Shown one piece after another: positions 45,060-53,842 of a stretch of DNA of 64,000 nucleotides. The stretch is from NCBI RefSeq assembly GCF_035917415.1, contig NZ_CP109073.1, positions 1 through 64,000 on the forward strand. Reading direction: 5' to 3'. A program made the position numbers and the translations under genes. Source of the DNA: Streptomyces sp. NBC_01803 (GTDB taxonomy: Bacteria > Actinomycetota > Actinomycetes > Streptomycetales > Streptomycetaceae). Below the pieces are notes generated by a model. It was given only the letters and a program-made list of their open reading frames with translations, ran no database searches and was not told the DNA's origin. Numbering within the stretch: the stretch's first letter is position 1; each line of letters begins with the position of its first letter.

Positions 45060-46199
45060 ATGCAGGTATCCATAGACAATCTGAGCCTGAGATACGGGGA
45101 CACCACCGTCTTCAGCGGGCTGAGCCTGGACATCGCCGACGGCGAGTCGCTGGTCCTGCTGGGGCCCTCGGGCTGCGGCAAGACCAGCACAATGCGCTGC
45201 GTCGCCGGGCTGGAGGAGCCCAGCGCCGGGTCGATCACGATCGGGGACCGCACGGTCTTCAGCGCCGCCGGCGGGATCAACGTCTCCCCGCACCGGCGCA
45301 ACGTCGGGATGGTCTTCCAGTCCTACGCGGTGTGGCCGCACAAGACGGTGTTCGAGAACGTCGCGTTCTCGCTGCGCCGGCAGCGGGTCGGGGCCGGCCC
45401 GCTGCGGGAGCGCGTGGGCCGGGTGCTCGACCTGGTGGGGCTGCCCGAGATGGCCGACCGCGGCGCCAGCCTGCTCTCCGGCGGCCAGATGCAGCGCGTC
45501 GCGCTCGCCCGCAGCCTCGTGATGCAGCCCAGCGTGCTCCTACTCGACGAGCCGCTGTCCAACCTGGACGCGCGCCTGCGCGAGCGGCTGCGGCTGGAGC
45601 TGCGCGAGCTGCAGCTCCAGCTCGGGCTCACCACCGTGTACGTGACGCACGACCAGGTCGAGGCCTTCGCCCTGGCCGACCGGATCGCGCTCATGCAGGA
45701 CGGGAAGATCCGGCAGCTCGGCAGCCCCGAGGAGATCTACGCCCGCCCCGCCACGACCTCGCTGGCCCGCTTCCTCGGCGTCGGCAACATCCTCGCCTGC
45801 ACCGTCGAGGGGCGCGCCGCACGCGTCGCCGACTCCGGTCTGACCGTCGAGCTGGCCTCCTCCCCCGGAACGCCCTCCGGCGCGACCAGCGTGTGCGTGC
45901 GGCCGGAGGACCTGACCGTCGTGCCCCGGGCGGACGGGGCCCACGGGCCGAACTCCTGGTCCGGGCACATCGTCGTCTCCAGCTTCCAGGGCGCCTCGAT
46001 CCGCTACCGGGTCGCCCTCGACGCCGGCCCGACCGTCGACGCCGTGGCCACCCGCCGCGCCGGGCCGGCCCTGCGCGCCGGAGATCCCGTGACCGTCATC
46101 TGTCCCGCCGAGGCCGCGCAGATCCTGCTCGACGACGCCCCCGCCCACGGCGGGACCGTGGCCGCCGCGGCCGGGCTCGGGGCGGGGGTGGCGGCGTGA
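45060..46199 (+). CDS. ABC transporter ATPase, FbpC/PotA type
   Basis: 379 residues from ATG 45060 (GGAAGGG upstream). Walker A GPSGCGKT (35-42), signature LSGGQ (139-143), Walker B LLLDEP (160-165), and a TOBE-type C-terminus (VCVRPEDLTVVPRADGAHGP). SPHRRNVGMVFQSYAVWPHK is typical of iron, phosphonate and polyamine importers. Overlaps the permease gene by four bases (GTGA). Confidence 0.9.
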   Translation: MQVSIDNLSLRYGDTTVFSGLSLDIADGESLVLLGPSGCGKTSTMRCVAGLEEPSAGSITIGDRTVFSAAGGINVSPHRRNVGMVFQSYAVWPHKTVFENVAFSLRRQRVGAGPLRERVGRVLDLVGLPEMADRGASLLSGGQMQRVALARSLVMQPSVLLLDEPLSNLDARLRERLRLELRELQLQLGLTTVYVTHDQVEAFALADRIALMQDGKIRQLGSPEEIYARPATTSLARFLGVGNILACTVEGRAARVADSGLTVELASSPGTPSGATSVCVRPEDLTVVPRADGAHGPNSWSGHIVVSSFQGASIRYRVALDAGPTVDAVATRRAGPALRAGDPVTVICPAEAAQILLDDAPAHGGTVAAAAGLGAGVAA

Positions 46200-47923
46200 C
46201 CGCCACCCACTCGCCCGCCCGGGACGCCGCCCCCGCGCCGCCCGCCCGCCGGCGGTCCATCCGGCGCGGGCTGCCCACGGTGGTGCTCCTCGCCCTGCTG
46301 GTCCTCCTCGTCGTCCTCCCCGCGGGCTTCGTCCTCCGCTCCGCCCTCACCACCGAGTCCGGGGGTGGCGGCGCGTGGACGCTGGACAACTTCGACGTGC
46401 TGTTCACCTCGACCATGAGCGGCGCCATGCTCAACTCGGCCCTCGTCGGGCTGGGTTCGACCGCCCTGGCCCTGCTGTTCGGGTGCGGGCTGGCGTTCCT
46501 GGCAGCGCGGACCGACGTTCCCGGCCGGAGGCTGATCTACTTCTTCGGCATCCTGCCCCTGTTCCTGCCGGCCTTCGTCGGCGCGCTCGCCTGGGCGGTC
46601 CTGGGCAGCCCGGCGTCGGGGCTGATCAACCTCGTCCTCTCCGAGGCGGGGCTGCCGCGGATGGTCGACATCTACAGCTACGGCGGGGTCGTGTTCGTCC
46701 TCGGCCTGTACTACGCGCCGTACGCCTTCATGCTGGTCCACGCGGCGCTGTCGCTGATGAACCCCGACCTGGAGGACGCGGCCAACCTGCACGGCGCGGG
46801 CACCGGCGCGATGCTGCGCACGGTCTCCTTCCCGCTGGTCACGCCCGCGGTGCTGGGGTCGGCCGTGCTGATCTTCGCGCTGACGGTCGAGAACTTCCCC
46901 GTGGCGCAGGTCATCGGCGTACCCGGGCAGATCGACACCCTGCCGACGCTGATCTACCGGCTGATGAACGCCTCGCCCGCGCGGTCCGGCGAGGCGGCGG
47001 CCGTGGCCGTGTTCCTCACCGTGCTGCTGATGCTCGCCGTCGCGGGCCAGCACCGCATGGTCGCGCGCACGCGGTTCACCACGCTCACCGGCAAGGGAGT
47101 CCGGGCCCGCCGCATCCCGCTGGGCCGCTGGCGGCTCCCGGCGCTGGCCGCGGCCGTTCTCTACTTCTTCCTGTCCATGGTCCTGCCCGTCGCGGCCCTC
47201 ACGGTCGCGGCCTTGCAGACCTCGCCCTACCTGGGGGACCTGAGCCAGCTCGGCGAACCGGGCGCCCTGTCGGTGCTGCCGGCCCTCGACGTCATCGGCA
47301 GCGAGGACTTCCACGCGGTGCTGCGCAACAGCGTCATCGTCGGCGTCGGGGCGGCGGTGGCCGGTACCGCGCTGTGCTTCGCGCTCTCCTACACCCGGCA
47401 CCGCACCGCCTCCCCGGGCCGCGGCCTGCTGGAGTACGTGGCGATGCTGCCGCTGGCGGTGCCGGCGATCGTTCTGGGCCTGGGCCTGCTGTGGACCTGG
47501 CTGGCCATCCCGCTGCCGGTGTTCGGAACGCTGCTGGTCCTGATCATCGCCTGCGTCGCGGTCTTCCTGCCCCAGGGGTTCCGGGGAGTGTCCTCCTCGA
47601 TCCTGCAGCTGGACCGGGACCTGGAGGACAGCGCCGTCATGCTCGGCGCCGCGCGCGCACGGGCCATCGCCACGGTCACCGTGCCACTGCTGCGGGTCGG
47701 GCTGTCCTCGACCTTCCTCCTCCTGCTCATGCTGGCCATGCGCGAGCTGACGGCCGTTCTCTTCCTGTACACGACGGACACCCGCGTGCTCTCCATCGCC
47801 ATCTTCGACGTCTACGACAACGGCTCGCTCCACGACGCCGCCCTGCTCAGCCTGCTGTACTGCGCCGTGATCGGCGTGCTCGCCGCCGTCACCCGCCGGC
47901 TCGGCGCCAAGGAGGCCGCATGA
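46196..47923 (+). CDS. ABC transporter permease, FbpB type
   Basis: 575 residues from GTG 46196. Two fused binding-protein-dependent permease domains, each with six or so membrane helices and an EAA loop (PDLEDAANLHGAGTGAMLRT; DRDLEDSAVMLGAARARAIA). The fused form is characteristic of iron(III) and related importers. Stop and next start overlap (ATGA). Confidence 0.9.
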   Translation: MTATHSPARDAAPAPPARRRSIRRGLPTVVLLALLVLLVVLPAGFVLRSALTTESGGGGAWTLDNFDVLFTSTMSGAMLNSALVGLGSTALALLFGCGLAFLAARTDVPGRRLIYFFGILPLFLPAFVGALAWAVLGSPASGLINLVLSEAGLPRMVDIYSYGGVVFVLGLYYAPYAFMLVHAALSLMNPDLEDAANLHGAGTGAMLRTVSFPLVTPAVLGSAVLIFALTVENFPVAQVIGVPGQIDTLPTLIYRLMNASPARSGEAAAVAVFLTVLLMLAVAGQHRMVARTRFTTLTGKGVRARRIPLGRWRLPALAAAVLYFFLSMVLPVAALTVAALQTSPYLGDLSQLGEPGALSVLPALDVIGSEDFHAVLRNSVIVGVGAAVAGTALCFALSYTRHRTASPGRGLLEYVAMLPLAVPAIVLGLGLLWTWLAIPLPVFGTLLVLIIACVAVFLPQGFRGVSSSILQLDRDLEDSAVMLGAARARAIATVTVPLLRVGLSSTFLLLLMLAMRELTAVLFLYTTDTRVLSIAIFDVYDNGSLHDAALLSLLYCAVIGVLAAVTRRLGAKEAA

Positions 47924-49044
47924 ACCGCCGCGCTCTGACCACCCTTCCCCTGGCGGCGGTCCTGACGGCCCTGGCCCTGCTCCTCGGCGCGTGCGCCGAG
48001 CCGCCGCCCCCGCCGCAGCTGACCCGGCCGGCCGACCGGATCGAGCGGGACGCGGGCCTGGTCATCGACGGGGAGACGATCGCCGACGCGGAGACCTACG
48101 AGGCCGCCCGCTCCGAGGGGTCGTTCACCCTCTACAGCGCCTACTCGGCCAACAGCGAGGAGGCGGTGATCGAGCAGTTCACCGAGGACACCGGCATCGG
48201 CGTCGACCTCGTGAGGCTCACCGCCAACCGCATGTTCGAGCGGATCTCCGCCGAGCACGGCGCGGGCCGCCTCCAGGCGGACGTCGTGCGCATCTCCGAT
48301 CCCGGGTTCGTCGGGGACCTGAACGAGCAGGGCGTCTTCCAGCCCTACCGGCCCCCGACGGCCACCCACCTGCTGCCCGACGTGGAGTTCGACGACGGCC
48401 GCTACTACCGGACGTTCAACCCCGTCTACACCTTCGGCTACAACACCGCTTTGGTGGACGAGGACGAGGCGCCCCGCTCCTGGCGGGACCTCACCACCGA
48501 CCGCTGGCGAGGCAGGCTCGGGATCGCCCAGGTCGGAGCGGGAGGAAGCGCGCTCGCGCTCACCCGGTTCCAGCGCGACGAGCTGGGCGACGAGTTCCTG
48601 CGGGCGTACGCGGGCAACGACGTGCGCATCTTCGACTCGATCGGGGCCGAGCTGGACGGGCTCGCCCGGGGCGAGGTCAGCGTCGGCACGGTGGCGGTCA
48701 GCGGCACCAACGTCGCGCGGGCGAGCAACGCGCCGATCCGCTTCGTCGTTCCGGAGGAGGGGTTCGCGATCTACGACTTCTACACGGGCATGGCCGAGTC
48801 GGCGCGCAACGAGGCCGCGGCCTCCGTGTTCCTCAACTGGTCGCTGTCCCGGCGCGGTCAGGAGGTGATGACCGACCTGGGCGAGTACGCGGTGCGCTCG
48901 GACCTGCCGCCGCCCACCGTCATGGGCGTGACCCTGCCGGAGCTGGACTCGCCGCTGGTCTTCCGCGCGCGCCCCGCGGAGGCCAGGGAGGCCGCCTCGG
49001 ACGACCAGGCGGTGTGGAACGACCTGTTCGGCTACAACGAGTAG
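47920..49044 (+). CDS. ABC transporter substrate-binding lipoprotein
   Basis: 374 residues. Signal peptide with lipobox LLGAC (Cys25), then a type 2 periplasmic-binding fold of the iron(III)/thiamine group: FTLYSAYSANSEEAVIEQFT, FNPVYTFGYNTALV, AASVFLNWSLSRRGQEVMTD. GGAGG before ATG. It follows ATPase and permease in one operon. The ligand could be ferric iron, a ferric-organic-acid complex or an organic acid; the linked citrate-synthase-like and isocitrate dehydrogenase genes favour a tricarboxylate link, by inference. Confidence 0.85.
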   Translation: MNRRALTTLPLAAVLTALALLLGACAEPPPPPQLTRPADRIERDAGLVIDGETIADAETYEAARSEGSFTLYSAYSANSEEAVIEQFTEDTGIGVDLVRLTANRMFERISAEHGAGRLQADVVRISDPGFVGDLNEQGVFQPYRPPTATHLLPDVEFDDGRYYRTFNPVYTFGYNTALVDEDEAPRSWRDLTTDRWRGRLGIAQVGAGGSALALTRFQRDELGDEFLRAYAGNDVRIFDSIGAELDGLARGEVSVGTVAVSGTNVARASNAPIRFVVPEEGFAIYDFYTGMAESARNEAAASVFLNWSLSRRGQEVMTDLGEYAVRSDLPPPTVMGVTLPELDSPLVFRARPAEAREAASDDQAVWNDLFGYNE

Positions 49045-49076
49045 GGCGGCCGAGGCCCCGCACGGGGCGTTTACCC

Positions 49077-49104
49077 TTGTCGGATCAACATTGAGTGATA
49101 CAGG
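49077..49104 (+). promoter_or_regulatory. Promoter with operator-like sequence before the citrate-synthase-like gene
   Basis: TTGTCG (about 49078-49083) and TACAGG (about 49099-49104) form a possible promoter. ATCAACATTGAGTGAT between them repeats the core of the operators at 44855 and 45023 and has ATCA/TGAT arms. Confidence 0.45.
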
Positions 49105-49118
49105 GAGGATGAGGCCCG

Positions 49119-50387
49119 ATGTCCCTCGCCGCGGAGCGTCGTGACGACGTGATGTCGGTGTCGGAGGCGGCCGGCGTGCTCGGGGTCAAGCCGGCGACCG
49201 TCTACGCCTACATCAGCCGGGGGCTGCTGGCCAGCACGCGCCTGCCCGAGGACCGGCGCAGCTGGCTCTCCCGGGCCGAGGTCGAGGTGTTCGCCCGCCG
49301 TCGCAGGGCGCGTCCGGTCGCCGGGTCCTCGAACGCCGGGGAGCCGGCCGGTCCGCCCCGGCCGGCCGCGCCCGCCACCGGCACCGAGGCGGGCAGCGAG
49401 GTCGGCGGGATCGTCGGCCACCGGCTGCTCTACCGCGGCCGGGACGCCACCAGCCTGGTGGCGTCCGGCTCCTACGGCGGCGTGGCCGAGCTGCTGTGGA
49501 CGGGGGAAGCGGGCCCCAGCCGGCTCCGGTTGCCCGAGCGGCCGGTGCTGGACCTCCTGAGCCGGCTGCGGGAGACGATGCCGGCCGCCGGCCTTCCCCT
49601 GGACCGGCTCAAGGCGGCGGCCGTGCTGCTCGGTTCGGCCGACCCCTTCCGCTACGACCTCTCGCGCCCGGCGGTCGTCTCCATCGCCCGCACCCTCGCC
49701 CCGGCGTTCGTGGAGGCGCTGCCCACCCGGGCGGCGGGGGCGCCGGACGGGCAGCACGGGGGTGACGGCCTGGCCGCGCGGCTGTGGTCGAAGCTGTCCG
49801 ACGCCGAACCGTCCCCCGCGCAGCTCGCGTTGCTCTCCGGCGCGCTGATCCTGCTCGCCGAGCACGGCCGGGGCCCCTCCACCAAGGCGGCCAGGATGGC
49901 GGCCGGCAGCGCGGCCGACCCCTACTCGGTCGTCCTGGCCGGGGCCACCGTGGCCAGCGGCCTGCTGCTGGGCGGGGGCTCCTCGCTCGCGGTCCAGGCG
50001 CTGCTGGAGGAGATCGACTCGGTCGCCGCGGTGCCCCGGGTCCTGGCGGACCGGCTGGTGCGCGGCGACCGCGTGTCCGGGTTCGGCCAGCCCCGCTACC
50101 CCGGCCCGGACCCGCGCGCCGCGATGATGATGACGCTGCTCGCCGGAAGCGGCGGGGACGAGGACCGGCAGCGCATCGTCCACGAGGTGGTCGAGCTCGT
50201 GCGCAGCCGGCGCGACCTGGCCCCGAACGCCGAATTCGCCCTCGGCGCCATGTGCTTCGTGCACCGGATGCCCCGCGGCGCGGGCGAGGCCGTCTTCGTC
50301 ATCGCCCGCTCTGCCGGCTGGATCGCCCACGCGCTCGACGAGTACGAGGCGGCCCCCGGCGCGGGCTCCCCCCTCACCCGCGGCTGA
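49119..50387 (+). CDS. HTH-citrate synthase-like protein without catalytic His
   Basis: 422 residues. An N-terminal excisionase/MerR-type helix-turn-helix (MSVSEAAGVLGVKPATVYAY) is followed by a citrate synthase fold (ILLAEHGRGPSTKAARMAAG, ADPYSVV). Citrate synthases have HGG(A/G) and GFGHxVYxxxDPRA; here these read LLLGGGSSLAV and GFGQPRYPGPDPRA, so both catalytic histidines are replaced (Gly or Leu, and Gln). The catalytic Asp region is also changed. It may be a regulator that binds acyl-CoA or citrate instead of an enzyme. HTH-bearing relatives occur in other Streptomyces. Followed by icd after 134 bases. Confidence 0.75.
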   Translation: MSLAAERRDDVMSVSEAAGVLGVKPATVYAYISRGLLASTRLPEDRRSWLSRAEVEVFARRRRARPVAGSSNAGEPAGPPRPAAPATGTEAGSEVGGIVGHRLLYRGRDATSLVASGSYGGVAELLWTGEAGPSRLRLPERPVLDLLSRLRETMPAAGLPLDRLKAAAVLLGSADPFRYDLSRPAVVSIARTLAPAFVEALPTRAAGAPDGQHGGDGLAARLWSKLSDAEPSPAQLALLSGALILLAEHGRGPSTKAARMAAGSAADPYSVVLAGATVASGLLLGGGSSLAVQALLEEIDSVAAVPRVLADRLVRGDRVSGFGQPRYPGPDPRAAMMMTLLAGSGGDEDRQRIVHEVVELVRSRRDLAPNAEFALGAMCFVHRMPRGAGEAVFVIARSAGWIAHALDEYEAAPGAGSPLTRG

Positions 50388-50521
50388 GCCGGCCCGCGCC
50401 GGGGCGCTCCCCGGCCCGGACCCCGCCCAGACCCCGCCCGACCCCGCACCGGCCCCCACCCCGGGGTCCGGCACCACCCTCGACACACCTCAGCAACCCT
50501 TCACCGGAGCCGGAGTCCGCC

Positions 50522-51739
50522 ATGCCGAAAATCAGGACCACGGGCACGCTCGTCGAGATCGACGGGGACGAGATGACCCGGGTGATCTGGCGGTGGGTCA
50601 AAGACCTGCTGATCCTGCCGAACGTCGACGTCCCCATCGACTACCACGACCTGGGCATCCGGTCCCGGGACGCCTCGGAGGACCGGGTCACCCTCGCAGC
50701 CGCCGAGGCCGTCCGGCGCCACGGCGTCGGCGTCAAGTGCGCCACCATCACCCCGGACGAGGCGCGGGTGCGGGAGTTCGGCCTCAGGCGGAGGTGGCGC
50801 TCGCCCAACGGCACGATCCGCAACCACCTGGGCGGCGTGCTCTTCCGCGAGCCCGTGGTGATCCCCGAGGTGCCCCGCCCGGTCCCCGGGTGGACCAGAC
50901 CGATCGTCATCGGCCGCCACGCCTACGGCGACCAGTACCGGGCCACCGACATCCCGTTGCCCGGACCGGGCACGCTCACGCTGGCCTTCACCCCCGACGA
51001 CGGCACGGAGCCGGCCGAGCACGTGGTCTTCCGCTCGCCGGGGCCGGGCGTCGCGATGGCCATGTACAACCTCGACGCCTCGATACGGGACTTCGCGCGC
51101 GCCTCGTTCTCCTACGCGCTCGGCCGCGGGTACCCGGTGTACCTGTCCACCAAGGACACGATCCTGGGCACCTACGACGGACGCTTCCGGGACCTGTTCG
51201 CCGAGGTCTTCGCCTCCGAGTTCCGGGCCGGGTTCGAGGCCGCGGGCCTGACCTACGAGCACCGGCTGATCGACGACATGGTCGCCTCCTCCCTGCGCGG
51301 GGCGGGAGGCTACGTCTGGGCCTGCAAGAACTACGACGGCGACGTCCAGTCCGACGCCGTCGCCCAGGGCTTCGGCTCCCCGGGGCTGATGACCTCGGTC
51401 CTGATGACCCCCGACGGCAGGACCGTGCTGACCGAGGCCGCGCACGGCACCGTCACCCGGCACTACCGCCGTCACCAGCGCGGCGAGGCGACCTCCACCA
51501 ATCCGATCGCCCTGGTCCACGCGTGGTCCCGGGCCCTGGCCCACCGCGGCACGCTCGACGGCGTGCCGCAGCTGACCGGGTTCGCCGCCCTGCTGGAGGA
51601 CTGCGTGCTCCGCACCGTCCGGGCCGGCCGCATGACCCAGGACCTCGCCCGCCTCACGGGCGAGGGCACACCGCACCTGAGCACCCGGGAGTTCCTGGCC
51701 TCGGTCGCCGAGACCCTTCGATCCGCCCGCGCGGAGTAA
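50522..51739 (+). CDS. icd: NADP-dependent isocitrate dehydrogenase
   Basis: 405 residues of the homodimeric (eukaryote-like) class. Family motifs: VEIDGDEMTRVIWRWVKDLL, VGVKCATITPDEARVREFGL, WRSPNGTIRNHLGGVLFREP, LIDDMVASSLRGAGGYVWAC, KNYDGDVQSD, TEAAHGTVTRHYR and TSTNPIALVHAWSRAL. It converts isocitrate to 2-oxoglutarate. Streptomyces usually use a monomeric enzyme, so this could be a second, pathway-specific copy. Placement behind the citrate-synthase-like gene suggests a shared function. Confidence 0.9.
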   Translation: MPKIRTTGTLVEIDGDEMTRVIWRWVKDLLILPNVDVPIDYHDLGIRSRDASEDRVTLAAAEAVRRHGVGVKCATITPDEARVREFGLRRRWRSPNGTIRNHLGGVLFREPVVIPEVPRPVPGWTRPIVIGRHAYGDQYRATDIPLPGPGTLTLAFTPDDGTEPAEHVVFRSPGPGVAMAMYNLDASIRDFARASFSYALGRGYPVYLSTKDTILGTYDGRFRDLFAEVFASEFRAGFEAAGLTYEHRLIDDMVASSLRGAGGYVWACKNYDGDVQSDAVAQGFGSPGLMTSVLMTPDGRTVLTEAAHGTVTRHYRRHQRGEATSTNPIALVHAWSRALAHRGTLDGVPQLTGFAALLEDCVLRTVRAGRMTQDLARLTGEGTPHLSTREFLASVAETLRSARAE

Positions 51740-51842
51740 CGCCCTCCCGCGCGGCGATGCCGCGGCCAGGCCGAGCGCCGCGTGGCGACGGCCTCCGCCG
51801 GGCCGCGCCGGTGGTCAGGCGTCAGCGGTCAGTCGCCGACGG

Positions 51843-52409
51843 TCAGTCGCCGGCGATCATGGCCCTGAGCTCGTCGAGCGTGTCCCGGACGAGGTGCGGC
51901 AGGTCGCGCCCGTCGCCCTCCGTGGCCCAGCGTCCGAAGGCGATCCGGAACACGGCCACTCCCGTCTCGGCCGCCAGGCTCGCGGCCGGGTCCGCGACAC
52001 CGCGCCGGCGCAGCGCGTCGGCGAGCGCGGCGGCGAGGGAGGCGAGCTTGATCAGCTCGCGTTCCCGCAGCTCGGGGCTGGCTGCGATGACGGCCTGGCG
52101 CTTCCGGGCCGCTTCGCCGCGTTCCCCCACCAGGGCGGAGGCGGACTGGAGGGCCGCGGACACCGCCTCGAACGGCGCGGCGGTCGCGGGGCTCGCGGCG
52201 AGGGCCGTGACGAGGACCTCCCGCAGGGGATTGCCCTGGGGGAAGAGGACCTCGCGCTTATCGGCGAAGTGCCGGAAGAACGTCCGCTCCGTGAGCCCCG
52301 CCCGCGCGGCGATCTCCTTCACGGTGGTCTGCTCGAACCCCCGCTCGCCGAAGAGATCCAGCGCCGCCTGCTCCAGCCGCCCCCGCGCGTCCGGCTCCCA
52401 TCGCCCCAT
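51843..52409 (-). CDS. TetR-family regulator
   Basis: About 188 residues from ATG 52409 (frame open to 52436). N-terminal helix-turn-helix ALDLFGERGFEQTTVKEIAA, RAGLTERTFFRHFADKREVL; the C-terminus is a helical ligand domain. Divergent from the NAD(P)-binding protein at 52539, with two operators in between, one overlapping its own upstream region. Confidence 0.88.
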   Translation of the reverse strand: MGRWEPDARGRLEQAALDLFGERGFEQTTVKEIAARAGLTERTFFRHFADKREVLFPQGNPLREVLVTALAASPATAAPFEAVSAALQSASALVGERGEAARKRQAVIAASPELRERELIKLASLAAALADALRRRGVADPAASLAAETGVAVFRIAFGRWATEGDGRDLPHLVRDTLDELRAMIAGD

Positions 52410-52425
52410 GCCCCAGACTCTACGC

Positions 52426-52478
52426 GATGACAGCAACTGTCATCGCTAGGGGTATCGTGGATGTCATCAACTGACATC
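52426..52478. promoter_or_regulatory. Two TetR operators
   Basis: GATGACAG-CAA-CTGTCATC (52426-52444, perfect) and GATGTCA-TCAAC-TGACATC (52460-52478, perfect arms), centres 34 bp apart, in the divergent promoter region. Confidence 0.75.
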
Positions 52479-52538
52479 AGTCTGGTCGCCACGCCCCGGC
52501 CCGCCGGGACGCGGCCCGCTCACGTGGAGGTACTTCCC

Positions 52539-53465
52539 ATGCGCGTCTTCGTCACCGGCGCCTCCGGCTGGATCGGCTCCGCAGTCGTCCCGCAGCTCAT
52601 CAACGCAGGTCACCAGGTCACCGGACTCGCCCGGTCGGACGCCTCCGCCGCCGCTCTCGCCGCCGCCGGGGCCGAGCCGGTCCGCGGCACTCTCGACGAC
52701 CTCGACACGCTGCGGAGCTCCGCCGCCGCGTCGGAGGGCGTGATCCACCTGGCGTTCAAGCACGACATCGCCTTCACGGGAGACTTCCAGGGCGCCGCCG
52801 ACGCGGACCGCCGCGCCGTCGAGGTGATCGGCGAGACGCTCGCGGGCTCCGGCCGGCCGTTCGTCATCACCTCCGGGACCCCAGCGCTGCCCGGGCACGT
52901 GGCAACCGAACGCGACGGGCACAGCCCCGTACCGGCCGCACAGGGCGGCGGCCCGGACGCCCGGGCCGTCACCGCCGAGCTGGCGCTCTCCCTGGCCTCC
53001 CGGGGCGTGCGCTCCAGCGTGGTGCGGCTCCCGCGGACCAACCACGGCGAGGGGGACGCCGGCTTCATCGCGACCCTGGTCCAGACCGCCCGCGCCACAA
53101 ACGTCTCCGGCCACATCGGCGACGGGACGAACCGCTGGCCCGCCGTTCATCGCCTCGACTCCGCCCACCTGTTCCGCCTCGCGCTGGAGAAGGCCCCCGC
53201 GGGATCGACGCTGCACGGCGTCGCGGACGAGGGCGTGCCCCTGCGCGCCATCGCCGAGGTCATCGGCCGCCACCTGCACCTCCCGGTGGTCTCCGTCCCC
53301 GACGAGGACGCGCGCGGGCACTTCGGCTGGCTGGCCGGCGTCCTCGCGATCGACCAGCCGGCCTCCAGCGCGCTGACCCGCGAACAGATCGGCTGGGAGC
53401 CGGTGCAGCCGGGACTCCTCGACGACCTCGACAAGGGCCACTACTTCCGCACCCCACCCGCCTGA
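52539..53465 (+). CDS. NAD(P)-binding epimerase/SDR-type oxidoreductase
   Basis: 308 residues from ATG 52539 (GGAGG upstream). Extended-SDR type: Rossmann motif VFVTGASGWIGSAVVPQLIN, HLAFKHDIAFTGDFQGAADA, RLPRTNHGEG, and a C-terminal substrate domain ending LLDDLDKGHYFRTPPA. The canonical YxxxK is not seen. Similar TetR-linked proteins are described as NAD-dependent epimerase/dehydratases. The likely function is an inducible redox or detoxification enzyme controlled by the divergent TetR. Confidence 0.82.
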   Translation: MRVFVTGASGWIGSAVVPQLINAGHQVTGLARSDASAAALAAAGAEPVRGTLDDLDTLRSSAAASEGVIHLAFKHDIAFTGDFQGAADADRRAVEVIGETLAGSGRPFVITSGTPALPGHVATERDGHSPVPAAQGGGPDARAVTAELALSLASRGVRSSVVRLPRTNHGEGDAGFIATLVQTARATNVSGHIGDGTNRWPAVHRLDSAHLFRLALEKAPAGSTLHGVADEGVPLRAIAEVIGRHLHLPVVSVPDEDARGHFGWLAGVLAIDQPASSALTREQIGWEPVQPGLLDDLDKGHYFRTPPA

Positions 53466-53702
53466 CCGGCCCCGCCCTCGGGGCGGCGACCCGGCGCGCG
53501 AGGCGGCGGGCGGGCAGCCGCACACCACGGGCATGCGGGCGTTCGACGGGGTTGACGGCGAGGGCTCGAAGACGTGCTGAGGATGGGTCTCCTGGGCACG
53601 CGCCGCAGGCGGTCGGCACCGGCCCGACGCGAGCGGGAGTGCCGGTCCGCGTGGTCAGCTGCCCAGGTTGACTTCCGGCGCGTCGACGGCCGCCTCCTCG
53701 AT

Positions 53703-53842
53703 GTGCCAGCGTTCCAGACGGCACCGACCACGCCAGCCACAAGGAGCAGGGCAGCATGATCCGCCGCTACATCATCCGGCGAAACCGTCACGCTGACGAT
53801 CAGCGGCTACGAGCCGTGGTCGACAGGGCGAACGTTGCCTGA
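53703..53842 (+). mobile_element. IS630-type transposase C-terminal remnant
   Basis: About 45 codons ending at TGA 53840-53842: DGTDHASHKEQGSMIRRYII then RRNRHADDQRLRAVVDRANV. This is the usual tail of IS630/Tc1-like transposases. Nothing upstream preserves the catalytic domain. The fragment overlaps the 3' end of the DUF427 gene on the other strand. Confidence 0.5.

Noticed and set aside
46004..47833. 609-codon reverse frame over the permease gene
   Set aside because: Antisense shadow; the forward frame encodes a clear two-domain ABC permease.
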